DNA of 64,000 bases from Corythucha ciliata (taxonomy: Eukaryota > Arthropoda > Insecta > Hemiptera > Tingidae). The translations under genes and the position numbers were made by a program. Shown in pieces: positions 53,891 to 64,000 of the stretch. The notes beneath the pieces were generated by a model, which saw only the letters and a program-made list of their open reading frames with translations, was not told where the DNA came from and did no database searches. Position 1 is the stretch's first letter. Each line of letters starts with the position of its first letter. The stretch lies in contig CM075941.1 of the NCBI GenBank assembly GCA_038030265.1, forward strand, positions 39,804,164-39,868,163. The letters are read 5' to 3'.

Positions 53891-56800
53891 ATGGACCTTC
53901 AGAGTAGTACCCCAAGGGGACAGAGTAGGGCCGATGGGCTTCACTTACGCAGTGGGCGCGTAGTGGAGGCGAGTGGTATATTGGGGGCTCCTCAGGGGTT
54001 GCAGGCGCTCGGGAATCAGAATGAAGGGGTGCAAAACCTCATAGATGCACAAATAGCTGAATTTTCGTCCACGAGCGCTTTGAACACGTCTGGACGGAGG
54101 GAGGAGATGTCTTCTTCGTCTCACCTATCCGCTCAGTCTGGAGAACAGGATAACATGAATGTGACAATGAATAAGAACGTCTTGCAAGCGATGTTAAACA
54201 CACATACGGACCAAATAGGGAAGATGGTTGAGGACATCAGGGATATGATGGTTAACCACACGGCCACGAGTCAGGCGATGAATGCGGTCCTGAATGATCT
54301 TCAGAGACGAATGACCAACGCCGAGCAGCGACAAAGGGAATTAGAAACCAACGTTCTTCACGGACAGGTGCGTCGAGACGTAGAAAACAGTCCACAAGCT
54401 GTTCACACGGTAGAACACCCGCCGGAATCGGACCGAAGACAGTCAGGGGCGACAATAGAGGACAAGCTAGGGGAATTCGCATGTTCAGTAGAGCGCGCGA
54501 ATGCGGCACTACGGACTTCGGTGGCACAACAGGCCACAGATTTGAAAAGATTAGAAGAAAAAGTTGCGAATATTCAAAGTAATTTACACAGTAACCCAAC
54601 CTTGACAAGACCTCCCGCACACGATCCGGTGCAAGACTTAGCATCCCTTTTGGTGTCGGCTATACATAAAACACAACCCTTAGAGGTTGTACGTCATAGA
54701 GAGGTCCCTGGGGAGTCGGGGCACTCACTAGTTTTTGCGAATTTTAAACAATCATGTCCCTATGAATTCCTAAATCAAATCGACATAATGTCGAAATCGT
54801 GGAGCTCTCAGGATTTCCCTTTCCATCTTCGAATTAAACCGTTTCTGACAGGGAAAGCCTTTCTGTGGTACTTGCGATATAAAGATGAGTTACATTCAAT
54901 AAAAGAGTTCCAGGAACAGTTTAAGAAAGCTTTCGCGTCTGAAGAATACGAACTTTACTTACAACAAATGTTACACGCGTGGTCCTTTGCCAAGAGTAAT
55001 ACACGGTCGCCTGAAGTATACAGGGTGGTCGGTTTTGAGATGCAAAAAAAAAAATTGGGTAATAGTACACCGAAAATGGGATAAAAAAGTCCTATACGGA
55101 TAGTGGCCTATTTCTTTTTGTTTTCGAGTAATAATTTTTTTAGTGATTTTTAGGCGCAACTGTACTTTTCGCCGAAAAACTGTTATTTCTCAGCTTCTAC
55201 TTCACGTTTTTCCAAAAGTGATGGCAGTTTCGTAATCTACGGAAAATTTTCTACGAGATGAACGCAAAATCAATATTCTAAATTGTCATAATCGCCTAAA
55301 AACGTAACGTTTTCGTTGCGTTAATGACAAAAAACCAAGAATTTGACTTCACAAAACAATTTACTGTGTCACCAAAAATAGCTTCACACGTTGTCAAACG
55401 ACATAAAAACTTCTCCGTTTTCCCAGCTTTCCAACGGTGTACTCGAAAGTGGAATTATCTCCCTCCTTTGACGAGAAAATTCGAAAAGAAGCGAAAAATT
55501 CATACATTTTGGGCCAAAAAAGTGAATAATAACAGGTGCGAAAATTCATTTGTTTGGCTCTTTTTCTTGAGAAATCCAAGCGCTGGCACAGTAAAAATTA
55601 AAATGTATTGCATTTGAAGAATAAACAACAAACATACAAATTAATAAAATTGACGAAGGGGTGGGCGAATTTAGGGCGTCTGCTGGTTTTTTATGGGTCG
55701 GAGAGACCGATTAATAGGCTCACATTTCTTCGAAGGAACGGGGCAAGGCTACCTGCATTTCCTACAAGTTGAATTGCCACGTCTTCTTGACGGAATGGAA
55801 CCAGAGCTGAGGGAACAAATTATTTTCCAGGAAGACGGTGATTTCGGTCTCCGACGATCCCAGCCCAGCCCCCATAAAAAACCAGCAGACGCCCTAAATT
55901 CGCACACCTCTTCGTCCATTTTATTAATTTGTTTATTCTTCAAATGCAATACATTTTAATTTTTACTGTGCCAGAGCTTGGATTTCTCAAGAAAGAGAGC
56001 CAAACAAATGAATTTTTGCACCTGTTATTATTCACATTTTTAGCCCAAAATGTATGACTTTTTCGCTTCTTTTCGAAATTTCTCGTCAAAGGAGGGAGAT
56101 AATTCCACTTTCGAGTACCCGTTGGAATGCTGGGAAAACGGAGAAGTTTTCATGTCGTTTGACAACGTGTGCAGCTATTTTCGGTGACACAGTAAATTGT
56201 TTTGTTAAGTCAAATTCTTGGTTTTTTTGTATTAGCGCAACGAAAACGTTACGTTTTTAGGCGTTTATGACAATTTAGAATATTGATTTTGCGTTCATGC
56301 CGTAGAAAATTGTCCGTAGATTACGAAACTGCCATCACTTTTGGAAAAACGTGAGGTAGAAGCTGAGAAATAACAGTTTTTCGGCGAAAAATACAGTTGC
56401 GCCTAAAAATCACTAAAAAAATTATTACTCGAAAACAAAAAGAGATAGGCCACTATCCGAATAGGACTTTTTTATCCCATTTTTGGTGTACTATTACCCA
56501 ATTTTTTTTTGCATCTCAAAACCGACCACCCTGTATAATGAATATATATATAAGTATAGTTAGTCGAATTCGACAATCCCCTTTAAACATTCCGGATCAG
56601 ACACTGATTCGTACTCTCGCTCGTCATTTTTCACATAATATTCTTGTAATGGTTGAACTTTTGAATATAGCCGATCTCCAAACGTTCGTGAGTTACGTGG
56701 CTAGGCACCACAGAACACACAGCATACAAATTACGGTCGACAAATGGATAGTACTCGGGAAGACAACAACCAATACAACTCAGCACCGCGCTACAGAAGC

Positions 56801-57064
56801 GGTCATTACTTCAAGAACGCGTATAATAGAAACAGCCAATACTCAAGTGATTCAGCCACTCGAGGAAGAACATTTTTTCAGTCAAATAGTAGGCAACCGA
56901 ATAATTGGGGAAATAGTTCGAGGTATCAAGCCAACAGAACTGGCCGTGGCAGCCAGGGGCAGGTGTCAGAGACGGCGACGACGCGTAGGACCGGATATGC
57001 GACGAGCACGCCGACGGACCGGCGGCAGGTGAGCGCGTCCATTAGTTATCATTTGCAATCTTAA
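53891..57064 (+). pseudogene. Gypsy gag of the chimera, interrupted and shifted
   Basis: ATG at 53891 (MDLQSSTPRG). A variable N-terminus and coiled coil (MLNTHTDQIGKMVEDIRDMM, DLKRLEEKVANIQ) precede a capsid domain (SLVFANFKQSCPYEFLNQID, FHLRIKPFLTGKAFLWYLRY, EEYELYLQQMLHAW). At TRSPEVY (55020) a foldback Tc1-type element is inserted. Beyond it the domain resumes (PLNIPDQTLIRTLARHFSHN). A further shift near 56740 leads into an Asn/Arg/Gly-rich tail (RYRSGHYFKNAYNRNSQYSS) without a zinc knuckle, ending at 57064. It is homologous in plan to the gag of element C. The gag sequence gives way to the foreign mRNA between about 57020 and 57066. Confidence 0.75.
55021..56533. mobile_element. Foldback Tc1/mariner-like element with 670-bp arms
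   Basis: TA target duplications at 55019-55020 and 56534-56535. Ends are CAGGGTGGTCGGTTTTGAG and its inverse. Arms are 55021-55697 and 55871-56533, nearly identical. The 173-base loop keeps a transposase relic in the plus frame (LIGSHFFEGTGQGYLHFLQ, then LREQIIFQEDG), which corresponds to the region around the second catalytic Asp of Tc1-like enzymes. It was inserted in gag after the chimera formed, or was already carried by the parent element. Confidence 0.85.
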
Positions 57065-57066
57065 AT

Positions 57067-58267
57067 ATGAGTACCAACGATATAATACCAGTTATCGATA
57101 AATCGTTGGGGGCTGATTGCTTAAGGTTGGCTTCCAACATTTTGAGTAATAGCTCCACCCCTTTGTCCCCTCCTATTGATATCCCACCTAGTGAGATATA
57201 TAATGAAGGTGATGAAATTGTCATTTACCTAATTGATTTTCAAAACGAGGATAATTCCATGTACAAAAAAAAACATTTTGGCTTTACTCCGTTTGATTGG
57301 TAATTCGGAGAGGATAATTGACATGGATCTAATCATGTCCCTATTTCTAAATTGTGTTTCTGTGTATTTCCAATTCCCGTCTACACCCGCATTCCAATCA
57401 AAGTTGCGATCCGCCGGCTTTGAAATTGTAAGTGATGTAAAGTATACTGATTTCTTCAAAAAGTTCGAAAAATATATTAAAGAATCCCCCAAATTTGAAC
57501 AGTTAACTACAGAAATTACTGAGATTAAAGGTCTCGCTCTCTGTTGTTTCGGAGTACTTTTATGTTCAACAGGCAAATTCCTTACCGCAAATAATGCGGA
57601 AAAATGGGATAAGAAGCGCTTCGAATCCCTTGCTTCATCACTTGCCGTAGTCTCCGGAACATCAGTAGGGGAGACCTTCATGACCCAAAATTTCAACAAC
57701 AACCTCGATAAACTTTTAAACAGAGCTTTTTTCATAAGACCTACTCTCTTTTCGAATCTAAGGAATGTGAAGACGGGAACTCCTTTAAGCACAGTTGGGA
57801 CTATTTTCTATCGAAACATTGAGTGGTATCAATTGACCAATTTTTGTGTCATAACCGAGGTTATAATGCGCAACCACCCATGGTTACTCTTATGGGGAGA
57901 GGTAGCGCGCTACCTTTATGATTATCGTGAAATCGCCTCAAAATTTGAATCTTTAAAAGGAGATTTCAAATTTGATAAATACACCAATCCCGGCCTTCCT
58001 CGTGAAGAATTCAACAACACGGGGATTAAAGTTTTAGCAAAAATTGCCGTAATAGTGGCAAAAGAAGAGGGTCAGACCTCATTTCAAAATTTCATCGTAG
58101 GAGGAGACACTAAATTCGACTACGAAGATACTGTCAAGGAATTAGTTAAAACAACCAGCCACTCACAGTTTAAGTGGTCTGAATTTCTGTGCGAAGACAT
58201 ACTTCCATCCAATGACTATAATAAACCAGTTCTTGATCAGATTTATGACTTGAATAACAAAGTATAA
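57067..58267 (+). pseudogene. Foreign polyadenylated ORF, putative negative-strand RNA virus nucleoprotein
   Basis: ATG at 57067 (MSTNDIIPVIDKSLG). The frame shifts by one base in a run of nine A (57265-57273) and is then open to TAA at 58267; total about 400 codons. The product is mainly helical, with IIDMDLIMSLFLNCVSVYF, KGLALCCFGVLLCSTGKF, FCVITEVIMRNHPWLLLWGE and TGIKVLAKIAVIVAKEEG. Intronless, about 46-base 3' UTR, no AATAAA upstream of the tail, and the tail preceded by ATTTTATT, which resembles a stuttered gene-end signal of Mononegavirales-type viruses. Size and composition fit a nucleoprotein. I do not recognise a specific family, and a host mRNA is the alternative. Confidence 0.5.
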
Positions 58268-58309
58268 TTTGACTTTATTATAAATTTCTTCTACTTTTAT
58301 AACACATTT

Positions 58310-58313
<4 letters not shown>

Positions 58314-58357
<44 letters not shown>
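58314..58357 (+). other. Poly(A) tail of the captured mRNA (44 A)
   Basis: Uninterrupted A44, 46 bases after the ORF stop. It is followed without spacer by CCA (58358-58360), TT and the inverted LTR end TGTTAATGG. Confidence 0.9.
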
Positions 58358-58359
<2 letters not shown>

Positions 58360-58362
58360 ATT

Positions 58363-59362
58363 TGTTAATGGTTCTCCCCGGTATCTGGATTTTAGGAAGG
58401 GTAAACAAATATTAAGTCACTGAAAACGTGAACACAATGTATATTATTAACGGCATTATTATGATAATGTTAGAAAGCGCACGCAGGCGCCTGACCGGGC
58501 GGAAGCTTCCTTCTACTATTGTCTATTAATTTACCAGTATAACGAGACTAAAGTTTAGATAAATTAAAACGACGATGTCTTTATCGGTTATATACTTGAC
58601 GGAGGGTTTATTTTAAAGTTTTTTACGCGAAGGCTTTTCACGGTTCTAATCCGCGTGTACGTGACCATACGGGTTTAAAGTTATCGCGCTTGAACTCGCT
58701 TCGCGCTATGAGGTTATGAGAGGCTCGCTTATTGCCACACTCGCCTATCCCACACCACGAAGAGTACCTGTGGCTGGCTTTAAAGATAAGACGCACACAG
58801 AGAGACCTTCGGACGAAGCCTAACGGGACCGTTGAGGAAAAGCAGGACAACTTCCTTCTTGGCTTGGCGCGGCGTATAAAAGAAAGGCTGCAGAACCACA
58901 ATTCAGGGTAATCGTAAATTTTGGTGTACAGCGAGTATTTTGTGTTGATGATAGCTCACCTTGCGCCTTTTTCTTTACAGTGAAGATTTGCGACCAAATG
59001 CTTCCTCTGTCTCACGAAGTCGTGTCTCTCAGCGATGCGATCCACAAGATAAATGAACGATTTACACTCGCGCATGCACGCGCGCACCCGTGAGTCACGA
59101 TACCCTCACTACCGAGTTTTGGTGGGGCGTTAAAGATTATAATCAGCCGTTATTGATACACATTTCTGGTTTTCAATATTGTTGTTCATAAAACTATAGT
59201 ATAAACGTGTTCTCTTAAAATATCCCTGCCCTCTTCTCAATCCTGTTATTGACAGTTATTTAGGAGCTTTTATGATTATGGTTCAGAGCGGATCCAGCCG
59301 CCACCACCGGAACGCAAACCCCAAACCGCGGCGCCAGCCACGCCAGGGGATATCCCATTACA
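58363..59362 (-). repeat. Right LTR of the chimera (1000 bp), inverted
   Basis: Reverse complement of 52527-53526 with about three differences seen (for example at the bases equivalent to 53062, 53098 and 53439). Same length. The outer end is the U3-type TG terminus, not the CA terminus expected in a normal element. Confidence 0.88.
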
Positions 59363-59689
59363 CAGTAATGTGAAGATCTTACCAAAAATCTGCTTTCTGT
59401 TAGATGCTTAGAGCAAAAAGGTCTAGCCGTCAGATTCCATGAAAATACTGTCCGCGTGCATGATAGCTCTGGTTGTCTCGAACTAGAAGGAGAGAATGTC
59501 GATAATCTTTACGTTGTCAAGTTCACTGTCGCTGAGCATCTAACCTCTCTGCTCTTCAGTTCTGATGTCCTCGTTCACCGATGCATGGGTCACAGTTCGG
59601 CCTACCCCTCAGAAATGCCATGTGAAGTGTGCCTCCGGGGTAAGCAAACTAAAAACGTTTTTCATCGTCTTCCAGATGAGCGCAGATGA
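59363..59689 (+). pseudogene. Ty1/copia GAG-pre-integrase fragment
   Basis: Frame from about 59378: DLTKNLLSVRCLEQKGLAVR, a variable strand region, then VHRCMGHSSAY and CEVCLRGKQTKNVF. This is the HH-CC zinc domain that precedes copia integrase. It stops at 59689 and no integrase core follows. The chimera inserted at its left boundary. Confidence 0.65.
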
Positions 59690-59781
59690 GAATTCTGGAA
59701 GTTTGTGAAAGAAAGACGTTTGTGGAAGATCCCTAGCGTTGTATGGTGTAAACGGTAACCATATTTTCCGAGGTTTAAAAA

Positions 59782-60773
59782 ATGGCAGAGCTCAACAGAC
59801 TCCAGCTGACCCTCCCAACCATCAACGGGAACCTTGAAGTGGGGCTAGCTGTCGGTATAGACGAGGGCCTCCCACAGGACCACAAACGCATTCTTTCCCG
59901 GAAGGTCTGGACCTGCACCTACTCAAGTATTTCGGAATCAATATATCAACTTCGAAAACATTCATCATCAAGGGAATTCTTGGGGAATATACTTCTTGGT
60001 TCATAGATGGCAAATTCTTTTCGCAGTGCGGTACAGAAACTTCCTCTATCAGGCCTCAAGGGATCAGCCCCGGAGAGGACTTCGACACCACTGCATCCAA
60101 CGTCCACACATCTCTTATAAGGCTCGAAACTAACCGAATTGGAGCTCAGGCAAAGTTGCTCTGTGGGCTTGCTCATGTACGCAGGAGTTGGAGAATCACC
60201 AGAAAGGAGAGACCAGACCTTTCTCAAGGCGTGCAATTCCTGGCTGACGGAGGAGAAAATCCGTGGGACTGTATGAATTGCTGTGTGGCCGAGATCACCT
60301 TGAGAGACAAGGCCCTGGCTACTCCAGAAGACTACGAGTACTTCCGGACAATCATTAATCCACAAAACCCCTTTTCGGGAGACGCGAAAGAGGAATACGT
60401 ATATGACAAAGAAAAGGGGAAAATGAAGTCAAAGATGATATCAACTCCGAGGACAGTTTTCCATTACCAAACGCGCACCAACAGAACTTTCCGGGGCCCC
60501 AAATCAGAGGAGGTAGCTACTAATCGATCTCACGCCGCAAGGAATCTCTTTGATCTTTATCCTGCCTACAAGATCTCTAATCCGGCGATAAACGAGACTT
60601 GTGATTCTGCTATCACCCGCGCGCTTACAATCAACTTAAACTCACGGTCTTCCAAACTCAATGAGGAAGAACTCGACGAAGCAAGAAGAGCAATCTCCGT
60701 CATGGAAGGAGAGGACCCAGATAGCTTCGAAAAAGAGATGCCTATTGAGTTAGAAGAAGAGGACTCTGATTAG
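59782..60773 (+). pseudogene. Unrecognised virus- or retroelement-like ORF, frameshifted
   Basis: ATG at 59782 (MAELNRLQLTLPTINGN). A one-base shift near 60000 joins to a frame (IDGKFFSQCGTETSSIRPQG) open to TAG at 60773; about 330 codons in all. The middle has GAQAKLLCGLAHVRRSW and NPWDCMNCCVAEITL, and the tail is acidic (MPIELEEEDSD). It is intronless, GC-balanced, and lies between a copia fragment and an env fragment. It may be a structural protein (gag, capsid or nucleoprotein) of a viral element. No motif decides this. Confidence 0.35.
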
Positions 60774-61023
60774 GTGAAACTTCTTTTCTAGTTACAACAA
60801 AACTCCTTCAAGTGTGATCTTCCTAAATATTTCATTTTGTTCCGTTACAACAATGTTTCACATGATTGGGGGGGGGGGGAGAGAGGCTGCGCTCTCACTC
60901 TCTCTCTCTCAACTATTGTGCACTGGTAACAGGATTTTGGGGGCAACCTAGGTGCCTCTCCGGACCTTAATATCGAGGGCTCCCAATTAAAAACAAATTT
61001 GCCGAAAACACGATAATTTAATA

Positions 61024-61480
61024 TTGAAGAAGGCAGAAGCCTTTTGCTTGTTCGGTTCCAGAGACATCATGCAGTGGATCTTGTGGCTTTGGGCAGCGTT
61101 TCTCGGTGCTAATACGAGAGAAGCTGTAGTCTTTCTGGAACAAGGGTCCCTTATCCAGACAGCCTCCGAGTGGACGATGCTCGTCTCCTTGAACTTCAAC
61201 GTTCTGACGAGAGAACTGGATACGCTGCGGAGTGCTCTACACAACTTTACGTCAAGCGGCCACCCCAAAGGACGAGGAGTTGACTACCTCCCTTAGGAAA
61301 AAACTCGCGGAAGGGGCAGTGCAAGACTTCGCCGCCAAGATAGAAGTCCTCGCCTCCCTAGTACCGACAACAAGATGATTAATGTTGGAGGATCAGCTCT
61401 CCGATTCCTCTTTGGGACAATGGATAACGACGACAGGGACTCTCAACGGCTGAAGACACCAGCGTCCCTTTCAGACAGTT
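61024..61480 (+). pseudogene. Gypsy/errantivirus or F-type envelope protein fragment
   Basis: The N-terminus holds a signal-peptide-like segment (IMQWILWLWAAFLGA), then VVFLEQGSLIQTASEWTMLV and a helix LTRELDTLRSALHNF. The frame breaks at 61296. Neighbouring frames give LRKKLAEGAVQDFAAKIEVL, and after a stop INVGGSALRFLFGTMDNDD, the hydrophobic segment that follows the furin-type cleavage site in F-like envelope proteins. The rest of the ectodomain and the membrane anchor are missing. Several breaks make it inactive. Confidence 0.55.
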
Positions 61481-62461
61481 AGCCTATCAAGCTGACCGAT
61501 CAATGCAATCACGCGTTTTGAAAAACTTCCGAGGTTCGTAAATTATATGGCGAACACGAGGAAATACCGAATGAAGGTGAAACAACAAGTATACTCATTC
61601 AACGTCGACTACTACAACGTCAAAAATCTTGTGACTGTTCCGGTCCGGTGACTGGTAGTTATGATGAGGCTATAATCGTCTATTCCCCAATAATTTGATA
61701 TTTGTGTGAAACGCCTAGTCAGTGTCTTCTTATTGGAATAATTAATATAATTCAGCCCCCACCTTGCCTATATTTCATCGTTGATTTCAAGAGATTTGAG
61801 TTGAGTTACTGACAAATTTTTGCGTTTTTTGTACTCATTTTGGGATTTTGAACATACTTTTGAGTTTTGGACAAATATTTAGTTTAGTTGTTTAGTAGTT
61901 CATTTTCCGCGGTTGCACCGTGCTGTTTTTATTGGGGAGGGGGGGGGGGTATTTATGACTTTATATAGAAAGCGATGAATGACTCCCCGGAAATGTAAAT
62001 TTGGTACTGGATACTTTAAGGGGGGGGGAGCTGCATTGACATTTCCTCGACCCTCCTCTAATCACCCCTGGTCGTCTACTCGACATACATTCTCGCCTTA
62101 TTTCCGCACCAATCCTTGTTTTGTGACTCGCTGTAATGGCTAGGAAAATCCGCATATGCCGTGGTATCATTTCTTCAAATTTCGTTCCCGGAGTTAGTTT
62201 AAATTCGCCTTGAACTTTGACCTCGTTTCACGCTCTTCCTTCGACTTATTTGAAAAAAGAAATACTTGCGTATACAGAATTTCCTGGAGGTTAAAACGAG
62301 TCTTTAAAAACCAGGTTTTTTGCAGAAATAAGGCGGGAAATTGTACGCCGAGTAGTAGACGAGGGTTTGGATACGAGACTCGAGGAATCACCCGTCCAAC
62401 CAATAGCCATATTTTTCTTGTAATATTGACGATTTATTGTATTTCTACATTATTCCCCCAG
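61481..62461. other. Non-coding sequence
   Basis: Homopolymer G tracts near 61935 and 62022. No supported gene. Confidence 0.35.
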
Positions 62462-63218
62462 ATGTATCGACTAGTCCGGAGTTTGAAGTCCGGAGATTTT
62501 AAGGTGATTCCTCGGACCGAATTGGAGTTTACCGACCACAAAGACGTTTACAATTTGGCGGGCTCAGACGACACGGTCATTGCATATCGGCTGGTATCAG
62601 AACAGAAATGGACGACATGAAACGAATTCTGGACTTGTCGGATGCCTTACGTGGGAAAGTAGATGAGCGTACATCAGGAGCACTGAAAGACGAATAACTT
62701 GGGCGTGGAGGAGGGGTCAAGCGCACTAATTTCAATTCAAGATGAACAACGCCCTGGACCATCGACCATGAATGTCTCGTGCGAGGATCCGGCGCAGAAC
62801 ATACAAGTTCTGCTTCGCGACGACCTCGAGGAATATGGTAAATACAAGGTTGTGAATTTTTATAATCGTCAGTAAACTAATGCTGTCACTTTCTTTCCGT
62901 CACGTCAAGATCTGAATGATTTGTTCATCATTGACGCAGAGAGACCAAGCCAACACAGCACCGGAGATGACGAGTGAACCTTTCGGTGACATGATGGACA
63001 CTGGAGATGATGATCTGGTCGAAGGCAAGGAAATGGAGACGTGCGAAGTCGAAGAGGGTTCGGGCTCTCTTGAAGTCAAGAAGAGCATGGCCATTAGTGA
63101 ATCATTAACAACTGTATTGATTGATTGCAACTTTATCGAAACGTGCAAATCCATGCTTCTATTATTGTTAAAACTGCTGAAAGATTTGACGTTCAGAGAA
63201 CAAAATATTAGCTATTAA
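62462..63218 (+). other. Possible exon fragments of an unknown gene
   Basis: After an acceptor-like TTCCCCCAG (62460) a frame reads MYRLVRSLKSGDFKVIPRTE and continues to 62620. A second acidic frame (DDDLVEGKEMETCEVEEGSG) lies at 62916-63218. Neither is recognised and the linkage is speculative. Confidence 0.2.
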
Positions 63219-64000
63219 GATTTCATCGAAAGGACTAATAAGTGTTCCGCCTCAATTATTTTCAGTCAAGAACGCAAGAAGGAAACGGGGTTAGTGGTTT
63301 CGACCTTCATAGTAACTAGTAGTTCATATCTTTGAGAACCGGAGGCTAACCGATTGTCGATACGTTAAATTAAGGGTAGCCAAATGATTTTAGAGTAAAA
63401 AGGGTTATTCCGCTGTTCGAATGAATAGCTAAGAAGTTATGGCGTCTTTCCTTGTCTCGCGCCGAATTGGAGGACCGTTATGGGCTGCTGTGGCTGCGCA
63501 CGTGAGGCGCGAAGGTCCTCTGGGTGGGGAAGAAGGTAAGCGATGGTAATAACAAAATTTATCGATAAGTCTCACCACGCAGGGTAGTTACGCAGTTGAA
63601 AGACTCAAATAGGATTAAATGAAAGCACAAGGAAACAACTGTATTTAGTAGTTTTTTAGTGTAGTTCTGAGCTACTTAGGCAGTGCGGTTATATTAGCAA
63701 CTACTTGAAAAGAGATTACCCAGCTGAAAAAACAGGGTCCCACATTTTCCATTTAAGGAATTAATTTTTAATTTTAAGGCGTCTTAATTGCTAACGCTGC
63801 GGAATAATATTGACTCTAATAAAAGACTTGCAAGTCAAAAAATAAAATAAAATAAAATGAAAAAACTCGTTAATGTTGGGAGTAGAGGTCCTAGCGCTCT
63901 CTAGTGGAATCAACCGGAGGCAGACTCCCATTACAACCCCACTCGTTTAGTTTTCGCAGCCGAGGAACATTACCCGCTGACGCATCAGCCAAGACTCCTC
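63219..64000. other. Non-coding right flank with inverted repeat copy
   Basis: 63868-63937 is the inverse of 46793-46860 with scattered differences and follows an AAAATAAAATAAAAT tract. No gene seen. Confidence 0.45.

Larger units (their letters stand above)
52527..59362 (+). mobile_element. Inverted-LTR retrotransposon/foreign-mRNA chimera, 4-bp target duplication
   Basis: Left LTR 52527-53526 is direct and right LTR 58363-59362 is inverted, so both TGTAATGGG ends point outward. The target duplication CAGT is at 52523-52526 and 59363-59366. Inside, left to right: 2-base spacer, PBS, gag with a later foldback insertion, an unrelated 400-codon ORF, 44 A, CCA, TT, inverted LTR. No protease, RT or integrase is present. 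Both LTRs are exactly 1000 bases and differ at only about three positions on reading, so insertion is recent. The structure fits integrase-mediated insertion of an aberrant cDNA made by template switching between a gypsy RNA and a polyadenylated foreign mRNA. Confidence 0.88.

Noticed and set aside
1..64000. CRISPR array or prokaryotic operon
   Set aside because: No short spaced direct repeats; introns, chromodomain integrase and element types show a eukaryotic nuclear sequence.

Overview
The window is a transposon- and virus-rich stretch of an invertebrate nuclear genome, most likely an arthropod. The evidence is spliced eukaryotic transposase genes with short introns, DUF4806-, DUF8207- and YqaJ-type genes typical of arthropod mobile DNA, Penelope, Harbinger, Tc1, pogo, MULE, piggyBac and Ty3/gypsy elements, AT-rich spacers, and two 500-base assembly gaps (19700-20199, 40197-40696). 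I recognise no ordinary host housekeeping gene. Many reading frames carry a single one-base shift, often in a homopolymer, so part of the apparent decay could be assembly error.

Layout. 0.2-2.3 kb: Harbinger transposase with an antisense MADF-type exon in its intron. 3.4-4.8 kb: lone protein-primed DNA polymerase fragment. 5.4-17.7 kb: an almost complete Polinton/adintovirus-like element. Its left arm carries capsid-like proteins, an adenain-like protease and a PLA2/pX-like protein on the minus strand. Its right arm carries a packaging ATPase, a DUF8207 protein, a fibre-like protein, an integrase, an uncharacterised protein and the DNA polymerase on the plus strand. 17.8-18.9 kb: a 296-bp satellite. 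20.3-26.3 kb: piggyBac tail and two nested gypsy elements. 26.6-31.2 kb: SWIM fragment and a DUF4806 gene split by a MULE. 33.4-35.1 kb: pogo-like transposase split by a MITE. 35.2-40.1 kb: Tc1 element split by a Penelope element with hammerhead motifs. 40.7-46.8 kb: a gypsy element with intact gag and pol joined by a -1 frameshift signal, flanked by 238-bp direct repeats of DUF4806 sequence. 48.5-49.8 kb: possible RNA-virus nucleoprotein copy. 50.5-52.5 kb: YqaJ and DDE fragments. 52.5-59.4 kb: see below. 59.4-61.5 kb: copia fragment, an unknown viral-looking ORF and a gypsy/F-type env fragment. 61.5-64 kb: unassigned.

The most unusual object is 52527-59362. Two 1000-bp LTRs of a gypsy-type element lie in INVERTED orientation, both with their TG ends outward, flanked by a perfect 4-bp target duplication (CAGT). 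Between them are a PBS, a gag gene, then an unrelated 400-codon ORF whose 3' end carries 44 A residues followed directly by CCA-TT and the right LTR. This looks like a retrotransposon/foreign mRNA (probably negative-strand RNA virus) chimera. It appears to have been made when reverse transcriptase moved from the tRNA primer CCA/PBS to a poly(A) tail, and then to have been integrated by the element's own integrase.
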